Source: Elephas maximus indicus (taxonomy: Eukaryota; Chordata; Mammalia; Proboscidea; Elephantidae). From it: 64,000 nucleotides of DNA. Every line of letters begins with the position of its first letter. The first letter of the stretch is position 1. Shown piece after piece: positions 49,000 through 63,765 of the stretch. The position numbers and the translations under genes were made by a program. The notes beneath the pieces were generated by a model that worked only from the letters and a program-made list of their open reading frames with translations, was not told where the DNA came from and made no database searches. The DNA lies in NCBI RefSeq assembly GCF_024166365.1, contig NC_064834.1, positions 51,688,001 to 51,752,000 on the forward strand, written 5' to 3'.

Positions 49000-50460
49000 C
49001 AGGGACTGATCCCTCCTGATAACATGTCCAAAGTATGTCAGACATAGCCTTGCCATCCTTGCTTCTGAGAAGCATTCTGGTTGTACTTCTTCCAAGAGAG
49101 GTTTGTTTGGCAGCCCATGGTATATTCAAAATTCTTCGCCAACACCATAATTCAAAGGCGTTAATTCTTCTTTGGTCTTCCTTATTCATCATCCAGCTTT
49201 CGTAAGCATATGAAGCCACTGAAAACACCATGGCTGGGGTCAGATGCACCTTAGTCTTCAAGGTGACAGCTCTGCTTTTCAACACTTTAAAGAGGTTTTT
49301 TGCAGCAGATTTGCCCAATGCAATGCGTCTTCTGATTTCTTGACTGCTGCTTCCAAGGGTGTTGATTGTGGATCCAAGTAAAATGAAATCCTTGACAACT
49401 TCAATCTTTTCTGTTTTTCATGATGTTGCTTATTGCTCCAATTGTGAGGATTTTTGTTTTATGTTGAGTTGTAATCCATACTGAAGGCTGTGGTCTTTGA
49501 TCATCAGTAAGTGCTTCAAGTCCTTTTTACTTTCAGCAAGCAATGTTGTGTCATCTTCATATTGCAGGTTATTAATGAGTCTCCCTCCAATCCTGATGCC
49601 CTGTTCTTCCTCATGTAGTCCAGCCTCTTGGGTTATTTGTTCAGCATACAGATTGAATAAGTATGGTGAAAGGATCCAACCCTGACGCACAAGCCACGCA
49701 GTATCCCCTTCTTCTGTTGGAACAACTGTGTCTTGATCTATGTACAGGTTCCTCATGAGCACAATTAAGTGTTCTGGAATTCCCATTCTTCGCAATGTTA
49801 TCCCTAATTTTTTATGATTAACACAGCCAAATACCTTTGCATAGTCAAGAAAAATGGGTAAACAACTTTTTGGTATTCTCTGCTTTCAGCCAGGATCCAT
49901 CTGACATCAGCAATGATATCCCTGGTTCCACATCCTCTTCTGAATCTGGCTTAAATATCTGGAGGTTCCCTATCAATATACTCCTGCAGCCACTTTTGAA
50001 TGATCTTCAACAAAATTTTACTTCTGGGTGATATTAATTATATTGTTCGATAATTTCCACATTTGGTTGGATCACCTTTCTTAGGAATAGGCATAAATAC
50101 AGATCTCTTCCAGCTCGTTGGCAATGTGGCCGTCTTCCAAATTTCTTGGCATAGACCAGTGAGTACTTCCAATGTTGCATCCATTTGTTGAAAGATCTCA
50201 ATTGGTATTCCATCAATTCCTGGAGCCTTGTTTTTCACCAGTGCCTTCAGTGCAGCTTGAACTTCTTCCTTCAGTACCATAGGTTCCTGACCATATGTTA
50301 CCTCCTGAAATGGTTGAACGTTGGCCAATCATTTTTGGTATAGTGACTGTGTATATTCCTTCCATCTTTTTCTAACGCTTCCTGTATCCTTTAATATTTT
50401 CCCCGTAGAATCCTTCAATACTGCAATTCAAGGCTTGAATTCTTTCTTCAGTTCTTTCAG
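49000..50460 (-). pseudogene. RTE reverse transcriptase, C-terminal half, degenerate
   Basis: Frames at 50328-50038 (VKNKAPGIDGIPIE, a typical non-LTR RT motif) and 49795-49430 (RQGWILSPYLFNLYAEQ; catalytic box written YEDD instead of YADD at 49561-49550) plus the C-terminal KVHLTPAMVFSVASYAYESW and NAFELWCWRRILNI (49318-48977). Stops and frameshifts separate them. The YEDD change alone would be expected to impair catalysis. Confidence 0.85.
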
Positions 50461-50464
50461 CTTG

Positions 50465-53457
50465 ATTCATCCATGTTACGTTTCACGGTTCATCACTGTT
50501 CTTTATCATTGCTTAGTATGCCATTGTGTAAATATAACATAATTTGCTTATCCATTTGTCCGTTCAGGGGCACCTAGGTTGTTCCCATCTTTTTGCTATT
50601 GTGAACACTGATGCAACAAACATGGGTGTACATACATCTATTCATGTGACAGCTTTTATTTCTCCAGGACGTATTCCAAGGAGTGGAATTGCCGGATCAT
50701 ATGGTAGTTCTATTTCTAGCTTTTTAAGGAAGTGCCAAATCCATTTCCAAAGTGTTTGTACCATTTTACATTCCCACTAGCAGTGCATAAGTGTTCCAGT
50801 GTCTCCACAACCTCTCCAGCATTTCTTATTTTGTGTTTTTTGGATTAATGCTTGCCTTGTTGGGGTGAGATGGTATCTCATTGTAGTTTTCAACTGCATT
50901 TCTCTAATGGCTAATGATCGTGAGCATTTCCTCATGTAACTGTTAGATGCCTAAATGTCTTCTTTGGTGAAGTGTCTGTTCATATCCTTTGCCCATTTTT
51001 TAAGTGGGTTATTTGTCTTTTTGTGATTGAAGTTTTGCAGCATCTTATAGATTTTAGAGATTAGACCCTGAACAGATATGTCACAGCCCAAAATTTTTTT
51101 CCCACTCTGTAGGTTGTCTTTTTACTCTTTTGGTGAAGTCTTTTGAGGCACCTAAGTGTTTGATTTTTAGGAGCTCCCAGTTATCTGGTTTCTCGCCTGG
51201 TGTTTGTGCATTGTTACATTTTGTATTCTGTTTATGCTATTTATTAGGGCTCCTAGTGTTTTTACTTCCATGATCTTTATCGTTTTAGATTTTATATTTA
51301 GGTCTTTGATCCATTTTGAGTTAGTTTTTGTGCATGGTGTGAGGTATGGGTCTTGTTTTGTTTTTTTGCAGATGGATATCCAGTTATGCCAGCATCATTT
51401 GTTAAAGAGACTGTCTTTTCCTCATTTAATGGACTTTGGGCCTATGTCAAATATCAACCCCTCATCGGTGGATGAATTTACTTCTGGATTCTCAATTGTG
51501 TTCCATTAGTCTATTTTGTACCAGTACCAGGCCGTTTTTACTACTGTGGTGGTATAATAGGTTCTAAAATCAGGTAGTGTGAGGCCTCCCACTTCGTTCT
51601 TCTTTAGTAATGCTTTACTTATCTGGGCCTCTTCCCTTTCCATATGAATATTGTTGGAATTTGGATCAGGATTACACATTGTCTCTGTAGATCACTTTGG
51701 GTAGAATTGACATTTTCACAATGTTGAGTCTTCCTATCCATGAGCAAGGTATGTTTGTCCACTTACGTAGGTCTCTTTTGGTTTCTTGCAGTAGTGTCTT
51801 GTAGTTTTCTTTGTATAGGTCTTTTACGTCTCTGGTTAGATGTATTCCTAAGTATTTTATCTTCTTGAGGGCTGTTGTAAATGGTATTCATTTGGTGATT
51901 TCCTCTTCGGAGTTCTCTTTGTTGGTGTAGAGGAATCCAACAGATTTTTGTATGTTTATCTTGTATCCTGATCCTTTGCTGAAATCTTCTATTATTTCCA
52001 GTAGTTTTCCTGTGGGTTCTTTGGGGTTTTCTGTGCATAAGACCATATCATCTGCAAATAGGGATCCTTTTACTTCTTCCTTACCAATTTGGATGCCCTT
52101 TATTTCTTTTTCTTGCCTTATTGCTCTGGCTAGGACCTCTAGCACAGTGTTGAATAAGGGTGGTGATAAAGGGCATCCTTGTCTGGTTCCTGTTCTCAAG
52201 GAGGATGCTTTCAGATTCTCTCTATTTAGGATGGTATTGGCTGTTGGCTTTGTATAAATGCCACTTATTATGTTGAGGAATTTCCCTTCTATTCCTATTT
52301 TGCTGAGACTTTGTATCATGAATAGGTGTTGGACGTTGTCAAATGCCTTTTCTGCATCAACTGATAAGATCATGTGGTTCTTGTCTTTTGTTTTACTTAT
52401 GTGATGGATTACATTGATTGTTTTTCTAATATTGAGCTATCCCTGCATACCTGGTATGAATCCCACTTGGTCATGGTGAATTATTTTTGTGATATGTTGT
52501 TGAATTCTATTGGCTAGAATTTTGTTGAAGATTTTTACGTCTATGTTCATGAGGGATATTGGTCTGTAATTTTCTCTTTTTTTTGTGGTGTCTTTACCTG
52601 GTTTTGGTATCAGGGTTATGCTGGCTTCATTGAATGAGTTTGAGAGTATTCCATTCTCTTCTGTGCTCTGAAATACCTTTTTAGTAGTAGTGGTGCTAAC
52701 TTTCTCTGAAAGCTTGGTAGAATTCTCCAGTGAAGCCATCAGGGCCAGGGCTTTTTTGTTGTTGTTGTTGGGAGTTTTTTAATTACCTTTTCAATCTCTT
52801 CTTTGGCTATAGGTTTATTTAGTTGTTCTACCTCTGTTTGCCTTAGTTTAGGTAGGTAATGTGTTTCTAGAAATTTGTCCATTTCCTCTAGGTTTTCAAA
52901 TTTGTTGGAGTACAATTTTTCATACTATTCTGTTATGATTCTTTTAATTTCATTTCGGTCTGTTGTGATATCACCCCTCTTATTTCTTGTTTGGGTTATT
53001 TGCTTCCTCTTGTATTTTTCTTTTGTCAGTTTGGTCAATGGTTTATCCATTTTGTTGATCTTTTCAAAGGACCAGTTTTTGGTCTTGTTAACTCTTTCAA
53101 TTGTTTTTCATTTAATTCTGCTCTAGTTTTTATTATTTTCTTTCTTCTGGTTAAAATGGCTTCTTTTGCTGTTCTCTTTCTACTTGTTCTAGTTATTGGG
53201 TTAATGTTTTGATTTTGGCCCTTTTTTCTTTTTGGATGTGTGCATTTATTGCTGTAAACTGGCCTCTGATCACTGCTTTGGCTGTGTCCCAAAGGTGCTG
53301 GTAGGATGTTGTTTTCATTCCCATTTGAATCTGAGAATTTCTTTATTCTGTCCTTAATTTCTCGTATAACCCAGTAGTTTTTGAGTAAGGTGTGTTCGGT
53401 TTCCACGTACTTGATTTTTTCCTTGCTTTTTCTGTTTTTTGACTTCTACTTCTATGA
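50465..53457 (-). mobile_element. L1-D: internal L1 ORF2 segment, arm 1 of an inverted repeat
   Basis: L1 ORF2 from the end of the endonuclease to near the C terminus, with no 5'UTR, no ORF1, no 3'UTR and no poly(A). In minus orientation it starts TCATAGAAGTAGAAGTC and ends AACATGGATGAAT next to RTE sequence. It shares many specific defects with L1-E (60582-63602). Confidence 0.9.
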
Positions 53458-54600
53458 CAGTTTAGTTGGAGATATGCCAAGTGTGTTCTTCCCTTTTGGT
53501 TTTCTGCTTCCAGGTCTTTGCACATGTCAGTATAATACTTTATCTTTTCAAGCCACCCTTTGAAATCTTATATTGAACTCTTTTACTTCATCATTTCTTC
53601 CTTTCACTACTCTACATTCAAAGAGTAAGTTTCAGAGACTCTTCTGACATCAATTTAGGTCTTTTTTTTTCCTGTCTTTTTAATGACCTCTTGCTTTCTT
53701 AATGTATGATGTCCTTGGTGTCATTACACAACTTGTCTGGTTCTTGGTCATTAGTGTTCAACATATCAAATCTATTCTTGAGATGGTCTCTAAATTCAGG
53801 TGGGATATGCTCAAGGTCATACTCTGGCCCTCACGGACCTATCCGTATTTTCTTCAGTTTCAACTTGAACTTGCATATGAGTAATTGACAGTCTTGTTCC
53901 ACAGTCAGCCCCTGGCCTTGTTCTGACTAACGATATCAATCTTTTCCATAGTCTTTTTCCACAGATGTAGTCAATTTGATTCCTGTGACTTCTGTCTGGC
54001 AAGGTTCACGTGTATAGTTGCCATTTATCTTGGTGAAAAAGGTAATAACAATGAAGAAGTCATTGGTCTTGCAAAATTCAATCATGCCATCTCCAGCATT
54101 GATTCTATCACCAAGGCCATATTGTCCATCTACCAATGTTTCCTCTTCATCTCTAACTTTCACGTTCTAATCACCAGTAATTATCAGTGCCTCTTGACTG
54201 CAAGTCTGATCAATTTCAGACTACAGATGTTGGTAAAAATCTTCAATTTCTTCATCTTTGTCCTTAGTGGTTGGTGCGTAAATTTGAATAATAGTTGAAT
54301 TAACTGGTCTTCCTTTACGGTGTACGGATATTATTCTATCACTGACAGCATTGTACTTCAGGACAGATCTTGAAATGTTCTTTTTGAAGATGAATGCAAT
54401 GCCATTCCTCTACGATTTGTCGTTCCTGGCATAGAAGATATGACTGTTGGATTCAAAATTGCCAATACCAGTCCATTTCAGCTCACTAATACCTAGGATA
54501 TGGATGTTTATGTGTGCCGTTTCATTTTTGACAATTTCCAATATTCCTAGATAAGTACTTCATACATTCCACATTCCAAATATTAGTGGATGTTTACAGC
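53458..54600 (-). pseudogene. RTE endonuclease part, degenerate
   Basis: Sense fragments include VRDEEETLVDGQYGLGDR and IEFCKTNDFFIVITFF (54163-53936), then a DRSHRNQIDYICGKR-type end (54002-53940). They match the fragment at 44430-45292. Broken by frameshifts. Confidence 0.8.
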
Positions 54601-54993
54601 TGTTTCTTCTCAGTTTGAGTCATGCCACATCAGCAAACAAAGGTCCCAAAAGCTTGACTCCACCTACGTCATTAAGGTCAATCCTACTTTGAGGAGGCAG
54701 CTCTTACCCGGTCGTATTTTGAGCGCCTGCCCACCTTAGGGGCTCATCTTCTGGCACTATATCAGACAATGTTCTGCTGCCATTCATAAGGTTTTCTCTG
54801 GCTAATTCTTTTCAGAAGTAGCCCACCGGGTCCTTCTGCCTAGTCTGTCTTAGGTGGAAGCTCAGCTGAAGCCTGTCTGGCATGGGTGACCATGCTGGTA
54901 CTTGAATACCAGTGGTATAACTTCCAGCACCACAGCAATACTTTAGCCCCCACAGTATGACAAACTGACAGACATGTGAAGCTTGAAGTATAT

Positions 54994-55125
54994 ACAGTAA
55001 AATACAGTGATTATCTCTGTAGGGTCAGATTGTAGATAATTTTTTATTTTGCTTTTCTGAATTTTCCATTATTTTATGTTGAACATGTATTATCTTTGCA
55101 GGTAGAAACAAAACATATTTAGTGT
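54994..55125 (+). mobile_element. Old L1M piece in CYP2C intron 8 (right)
   Basis: ACAGTGATTATCTCTGTAGG, TTTTGCTTTTCTGAATTTTC: the continuation of the L1M interrupted by the RTE. Confidence 0.6.
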
Positions 55126-56324
<1,199 letters not shown>

Positions 56325-56545
56325 AAAATAATAACTACCATTTATACTAAATGCTTTACATTTGCCTGACACTGTGCTTAGTTGTTTATAGCATTCATTT
56401 AATTTGCATATCAACCATATCCAGTAGGTGCTCTTTTTGTTTACATTTTATAAACAAGGAAACTGAGGTTCAGAAAGGTACAATAATTTGCTTGAGGTTA
56501 TACTTTTAGCAAATGACATAGTTAGAATTTGAACCATGTTCTACT
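56325..56545 (-). mobile_element. MIR SINE
   Basis: AATAACTACCATTTATACTA, GACACTGTGCTTAGTTG, AAGGAAACTGAGGTTCAG, TTGCTTGAGGTTATAC. Confidence 0.78.
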
Positions 56546-56584
56546 TTATCATAAAATGCACCTTTTAAGGAAAAGCTTCCTTTA

Positions 56585-57140
56585 TCCATTTTTCCTTTAG
56601 TTTGTATCCCTTTAAACATTATTTGTACAATACATAATACATTATGATACAAAAAGTAAAAAAAAAAAAAAAAGAAGAGTATAAAGTGAAAATATGCCTT
56701 CCTCTCTTTTCTCTACCCCAATCCCCTTGGTTTCTTTTTTGGTATAATTATCATTATCAGTTTACAATATATCCTTTGAGAGACAGCTTACAGACTAAAA
56801 AAAAAAAAAAAAAAAGACACACACATATATCCAGCCCCACACATGCGACATCCTTTTTTATACATACTATTCTATACCTTGCTTAGTATCCCACTGTATG
56901 GAAATATCAGAGTTTTTTAACAGTCCTGTTTCGATGGACATCTTAAAAAATACCACAAAAGTTTTTCTAGTCTTCAAGTATCACAAGTACTGCTGTAATG
57001 TATAATGTTTTTGGTAAAATATACACGAAGGATACATTTCTAGTAGTTGAATTACTCTTCAAAGTGCACATATATTTTGAATTTTGACAGATGTTGCCAC
57101 ATTGCCTTCCTTAGAGGTTACACCAATATATGTTATTAGT
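56585..57140 (-). mobile_element. Old L1M fragment
   Basis: CTTGCTTAGTATCCCACTG, TTTCGATGGACATCTTAAA, GATACATTTCTAGTAGTTG, TTGACAGATGTTGCCACATT and AGAGGTTACACCAATATATG are L1M 3'-region landmarks in reverse. Two long A-runs (56658-56674, 56798-56815) lie in it. Confidence 0.65.
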
Positions 57141-58464
57141 AAGAATACATAGTTTTGGGTGGGGCCAAGATGGCAGAGTAGTCAGACACTTCCTATGTTC
57201 CTTACAACAAAGACCCAAAAAAAAAAAAAAAATGAATCAATTATATATGACAGTCTAGGAGCCCCGAACATCCAAGACAAAATGAGGAGTAGGAATGAGC
57301 GGCAGGAGGAGGGAAAGACAGTTCAGAAGCAGCGAGGATTTGCTAAACCTGACCTGGCTGGCACCCTGCAGGCTGGATTGGCCAGCACACACAGGCTGAG
57401 GCAAGCAGAGTCTGGTCAAGCCTCCAGAACCAGGGAGAAATTATGCTGATGCTGCAAAAGTTAAGTGCAAGTGTCTAACCTTGCACAAGATCAAAAAGGC
57501 CCTTCTCTCATCTGGGAAGTAACTCTCCCTCCTATTTACCTGCTCCCTCCCCGCTCTGCTCCAGTCCCAGTTCAGCTTCAGAGATTGCCATGACCCCTGG
57601 GCTAGAAGTGGGAACCTTGCGAACCCTGAGCCATTTTCCTGGCTTTGGAGAGGGAACAAATTAACAAACAGGAAAAAATAATCTGCCAGTTCCCCTAAGC
57701 CAGGAACTCAGGGCAGCCACAGCCCCTTTGCCTACGCACAGGCCTAACCCCAGGCTAGACCTGTGTGGGCCCATTTCAACAGCGGAGGCCCTCATTAACA
57801 CAGTACAACAGGGTATATACCTGAAGCCTATTTTCCATTGCCACAGCTAAAAGGGAGTGGCAGATTCATGACCTTTGACACCACCCTGCCCATTAAGCAG
57901 GGTCCTCACCTACTCACATCAGGGGCCTGAGGACTGGTGGCTCCACCCACAGTATCTAGCCACCAGCGACAGGGGTCTAAGAATAAGTGGTGCCTCCCAG
58001 TCCTTACAGCCACAACACCAGCTGCCCAAAGTCTGGCTGCAAAACCCACCCTCCTACGCACTCTAGGGAACAGGGACATGCCTTCTACCCAGGCACGCAG
58101 GGGCAGCCATCAGCCCCCTACCTTGCTTAGCACATAACCCTCTAATGCAGCCAGATACCTGTGTCTACTCCAATCACCCCTATATAGCCCTGCCCGTCTA
58201 GGACTGTAGGTGAGAGCCTGCACCACAGGCTCAGCGATCAATGACTTGGACACCTGAGCTGAATTCACACAAGAAAAGTAAACAGACTCCTGGACTTACA
58301 TACCAAGTAAAAGCTCTAACCATCTGGTGACAGGACATTAGAGCTTCAAAGACACCAATAATCAAAGTAACTCACATGACCAGCCTATTTGGGCATACCA
58401 AAACAAAACAAGAAGCTAGGACACAGTGAGCAAACATAAAATAAATAAACATAATAACTTATTG

Positions 58465-59450
58465 ATGGCTCAGAGACAACAGTCAATATCAAATCACGTA
58501 AACAGGCAAACTATGATGGCTCCAGCAAGTGACCAAAACAAAGAACCAAGAAATCTCCCAGAGGAAGAGAAACTCTTGGAATTACCAGAGGCAGAATTCA
58601 AAAAACTAATTTACAGAGTTCTTCGAGAGATCAGGAAGGAGATCAGGTAAAATGCAGACCAAGCCAAGGAACACACAGACAAAGCAACAGAGGAACTTAA
58701 GGTTCTACAAGAGCATAATGACAAACTTAACAGGCTACAAGAATCCATAGGGAGACAACAGACAGAAATTCAAAAGAGTGACAATAAAATTTAAGAATTA
58801 GACAACTCAATAGAGAGTCACAGGAGCAGGGTTGAGGCAATGGAAGTCAGAATTAGTGAGATTGAAGATAAAGACTTGACACCAATTTATCTGAGGAAAA
58901 ATCAGGTAAAAGAATTAAAAAAAATGAAGAAACCCTAAGAATTATACGGGACTCTATCGAGAGGAATGACCTACACGTGATTGGAGTACCAGAACAGGAG
59001 AAGAATAACAGAAAACACACAGAGAATTGTGAAGATTTGTTGGCAGAAAAATTCTCTGATATCATGAAAGACAAGAAGGTATCTATCCAGGAAGCTTATC
59101 AAACCCCATACAGGGTAGATCCCTAAAGAAACTCACCAAGACATACTACAAGCAAACTTTCCAAAACCAAAGATAAAGAGAGAATTTTAAGAGTGGCTAG
59201 AGATAAACAAAAAGTCATCTACAAAGGAGAGCCAATAAGACTAAGCTATGACCACTCAGCAGAAACCATGCAGGCAAGAAGGCAATGGGATGACATACAT
59301 AAAGCCTTGAAGGAAAAAAATTCACCATCAAATATGATGGCGAAATTTGGGCATTTCCAGATAAAAAGAAGTTCAGGGAATTTGTGAAAACCAAACCAAA
59401 TTACAACAAATACTAAAAGGAGTCCTCTGGTTAGAAAATCAGGAATATCA
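58465..59450 (+). pseudogene. L1-E ORF1, degenerate
   Basis: ATG at 58465 with MAQRQQSISNHVNRQ. Stops at 58648 (TAA) and again near 58793; a frameshift follows. Later text RNDLHVIGVPEQE and AETMQARRQWDDIH is recognisable. The C-terminal part is partly deleted around 59320. Confidence 0.85.
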
Positions 59451-59886
59451 GATAACAACCTACGAGTAGAACACAGGATAGAACAACCAGATGTCAACCA
59501 GATAGGGAAGTCACGAAAATAAATCAAAGCTAAAACACTGAGAATAAGGAAACAGAGATGTCAATACGCAAAAGATGATAACATTAAAACAAAAAAGAGG
59601 GACTAAATAATGTACTCGCAAAACTTTCATATGGAGACGAAGTCAAGGTGATATCAAGAAATAAAAGATTGGTTTAAACTTAGAACAACAGAGGTAATAT
59701 TAAGGTAACCACAAAGGGAACTAACAAACTTACACATCAAAATAAAAAAGACGAAAAACATAAAGACTCAGGAATACAAAATCAACAATGATAAAAAGCA
59801 AATACATAAAGAAAAACAACTCAGTGCAGAAAATTAACTGAACAAAGAAACTTGCAACAACACACACACACACACAAAACATCAAA

Positions 59887-62800
59887 ACGACAGCACTAAA
59901 CTCATACCTATCAATAATTACCTTGAATGTAAATGGACTGAATACACCAATAAAGAGACAGAGAGTCACAGAATGGATAAAAGAACACAATCCACCTATA
60001 TGCTGCCTATAAGAGACACACCTTAGATTCAAAGGCACAAACAAACTAAAACTCAAAAGATGGAAAAAAATATATCAAGCAAACAACAATCAAAAATCAG
60101 CAGGAGTGACAGTATTAATCTCTGACAAAATAAACTTTAAAGCAAAATCTACCACAAAGGATAAGGAAGGACATTACATAATGACTAAAGGGTCAGTACA
60201 CCAGGAGGACATAAACATAGTAAATATTTACGCATCCAACGACAGGGCTCCAGAATACATAAAACAAACTCTAATGACATTGAAAAGAGAGATAGACAGC
60301 TCCACAGTAATAGTAGAAGACTTCAACACACAACTTTTGGTGAAGGACGAAACATCCAGAAGGAAGCTTGATAAAGACATGGAAGATCTATATGCCACAA
60401 CCAACCAACTTGATCTCATAGACATATAGAGAACACTCCACCAAACAGCAGGCAAGTATACTTTCTTCTCCAAAGCGTATGGAACATTCTCCAGAGTAAA
60501 CCACATATTAATCCACAAAGTAACTCTTAACAGAATATAAAATATCGATTTATTACAAAGCATCTTTTCTGACCATAAAGCCATAAGAGTAGAAATCAAT
60601 TACAGAAAAAGCAAGGGGGAAAAAAATCAAATACATGCAAACTGAACAACACCTTACTCAAAAACTAGTGGGTTATACAAGAAATTAAGGACAGAATAAA
60701 GAAATTCTCAGATTCAAATGGGAATGAAAACAACATCCTACCAGCACCTTTGGGACACAGCCAAAGCAGTGATCAGAGGCCAGTTTACAGCAATAAATGC
60801 ACACATCCAAAAAAGAAAAAAGGGCCAAAATCAAAACATTAACCCAATAACTAGAACAAGTAGAAAGAGAACAGCAAAAGAAGCCATTTTAACCAGAAGA
60901 AAGAAAATAATAAAAACTAGAGCAGAATTAAATGAAAAACAATTGAAAGAGTTAACAAGACCAAAAACTGGTCCTTTGAAAAGATCAACAAAATGGATAA
61001 ACCATTGACCAAACTGACAAAAGAAAAATACAAGAGGAAGCAAATAACCCAAACAAGAAATAAGAGGGGTGATATCACAACAGACCGAAATGAAATTAAA
61101 AGAATCATAACAGAATAGTATGAAAAATTGTACTCCAACAAATTTGAAAACCTAGAGGAAATGGACAAATTTCTAGAAACACATTACCTACCTAAACTAA
61201 GGCAAACAGAGGTAGAACAACTAAATAAACCTATAGCCAAAGAAGAGATTGAAAAGGTAATTAAAAAACTCCCAACAACAACAACAAAAAAGCCCTGGCC
61301 CTGATGGCTTCACTGGAGAATTCTACCAAGCTTTCAGAGAAAGTTAGCACCACTACTACTAAAAAGGTATTTCAGAGCACAGAAGAGAATGGAATACTCT
61401 CAAACTCATTCAATGAAGCCAGCATAACCCTGATACCAAAACCAGGTAAAGACACCACAAAAAAAAGAGAAAATTACAGACCAATATCCCTCATGAACAT
61501 AGACGTAAAAATCTTCAACAAAATTCTAGCCAATAGAATTCAACAACATATCACAAAAATAATTCACCATGACCAAGTGGGATTCATACCAGGTATGCAG
61601 GGATAGCTCAATATTAGAAAAACAATCAATGTAATCCATCACATAAGTAAAACAAAAGACAAGAACCACATGATCTTATCAATTGATGCAGAAAAGCCAT
61701 TTGACAACATCCAACACCTGCATATTCATGATAAAAACTCTCAGCAAAATAGGAATAGAAGGGAAATTCCTCAACATAATAAGTGGCATTTATACAAAGC
61801 CAACAGCCAATACCATCCTAAATGGAGAGAATCTGAAAGCATCCTCCTGGAGAACAGGAACCAGACAAGGATGCCCTTTATCACCACCCTTATTCAACAC
61901 TGTGCTAGAGGTCCTAGCCAGAGCAATAAGGCAAGAAAAAGAAATAAAGGGCATCCAAATTGGTAAGGAAGAAGTAAAAGGATCCCTATTTGCAGATGAT
62001 ATGGTCTTATGCACAGAAAACCCCAAAGAACCCACAGGAAAACTACTGGAAATAATAGAAGATTTCAGCAAAGGATCAGGATACAAGATAAACATACAAA
62101 AATCTGTTGGATTCCTCTACACCAACAAAGAGAACTCCGAAGAGGAAATCACCAAATGAATACCATTTACAACAGCCCTCAAGAAGATAAAATACTTAGG
62201 AATACATCTAACCAGAGACGTAAAAGACCTATACAAAGAAAACTACAAGACACTACTGCAAGAAACCAAAAGAGACCTACGTAAGTGGACAAACATACCT
62301 TGCTCATGGATAGGAAGACTCAACATTGTGAAAATGTCAATTCTACCCAAAGTGATCTACAGAGACAATGTGTAATCCTGATCCAAATTCCAACAATATT
62401 CATATGGAAAGGGAAGAGGCCCAGATAAGTAAAGCATTACTAAAGAAGAACGAAGTGGGAGGCCTCACACTACCCGATTTTAGAACCTATTATACCACCA
62501 CAGTAGTAAAAACAGCCTGGTACTGGTACAACACCACATAAATAGACTAATGGAACGTAATTGAGAATCCAGAAGTAAATTCATCCACTGATGAGGGGTT
62601 GATATTTGACATAGGCCCAAAGTCCATTAAATGAGGAAAAGACAGTCTCTTTAACAAATGATGCTGGCATAACTGGATATCCATCTGCAAAAAAACAAAA
62701 CAAGACCCATACCTCACACCATGCACAAAAACTAACTCAAAATGGATCAAAGACCTAAATATAAAATCTAAAACGATAAAGATCATGGAAGTAAAAACAC

Positions 62801-63673
62801 TAGGAGCCCTAATAAATAGCATAAACAGAATACAAAACGTAACTAACAATGCACAAGCACCAGGCGAGAAACCAGATAACTGGGAGCTCCTAAAAATCAA
62901 ACACTTAGGTGCCTCAAAAGACTTCACCAAAAGAGTAAAAAGACAACCTACAGAGTGGGAAAAAAAAATTTTGGCTGTGACATATCTGATCAGAGTCTAA
63001 TCTCTAAAATCTATAAGATGCTGCAAAACTTCAATCAAAAAAAGACAAATAACCCACTTAAAAAATGGGCAAAGGATATGAACAGACACTTCACCAAAGA
63101 AGACATTCAGGCATCTAACAGTTACATGAGGAAATGCTCACGATCATTAGCCATTAGAGAAATGCAGTTGAAAACTACAATGAGATACCATCTCACCCCA
63201 ACAAGGCAAGCATTAATCCAAAAAACACAAAATAAGAAATGCTGGAGAGGTTGTGGAGACACTGGAACACTTATGCACTGCTGATGGGAATGTAAAATGG
63301 TACAACCACTTTGGAAACCGATTTGGCACTTCCTTAAAAAGCTAGAAACAGAACTACCATATGATCCGGCAATCCCACTCCTTGGAATAAATCCTGGAGA
63401 AATAAGAGCTGTCCCATGAATAGATATATGTACACCCATGTTTGTTGCATCAATGTTCACAATAGCAAAAAGATGGGAACAACCTAGGTGCCCCTGAACA
63501 GACAAATGGATAAAGAAATCATGGTATATTCACACAATGGAATACTACGCGATGATGAAGAACGACAGTGAAGCCTAGAAATATCTCACAACAGGGATGA
63601 ATCTGGAAGGTATTATGCTGAGTGAAATTAGCCCGTTGCAAAAGGAAAATATTGCATGAGACCACTATTATAA
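59887..63673 (+). pseudogene. L1-E ORF2, degenerate
   Basis: Initiator changed to ACG. Endonuclease text at 60106-60429 (NFKAKSTTKDKEGHYIMTKG, then VEDFNTQLLVKD, where other copies have GDFN). RT text at 61304-61606, FADD at 61989-62000 and C terminus to TAA at 63671-63673. Distinctive shared lesions with L1-D include the loss of the ATTTTTTAATGAGATGGAG-type segment at about 62395. Confidence 0.9.
60582..63602 (+). repeat. Arm 2 of an inverted repeat (with 50465-53457)
   Basis: Reads as the reverse complement of L1-D. Core (about 60690-63260 versus 50800-53345) is about 98-99% identical by eye, while both ends drop to about 88-93%. Spacer of about 7.1 kb contains CYP2C exon 8. Confidence 0.88.
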
Positions 63674-63723
63674 GAACTCAAGAAAAGATTTAAACACAGA
63701 TGAAAACATTCTTTGATGGTTAT

Positions 63724-63765
63724 GAGGGTGGGGAGGGAAATGAGGGTGGGGAGGGAAAGAGAGGG
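63724..63765 (+). repeat. G-rich tract in the L1-E 3'UTR
   Basis: Duplicated GAGGGTGGGGAGGGAAA units, at the same place as the tracts in L1-A, L1-B and L1-C. Confidence 0.85.

Larger units (their letters stand above)
48802..54982 (-). mobile_element. RTE-clade LINE, split by an L1 fragment
   Basis: Element of about 3.2 kb after subtraction of the L1 (50465-53457). The 3' end at 48802 (TGTTGTTAGGTGCCGTCGAG in + orientation) carries the tail shared with the SINEs. The 5' region lies at about 54600-54982. It is flanked by TTCAAGTATAT (48791-48801) and TTGAAGTATAT (54983-54993), an 11-bp duplication with one difference, and interrupts an older L1M. Confidence 0.88.
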
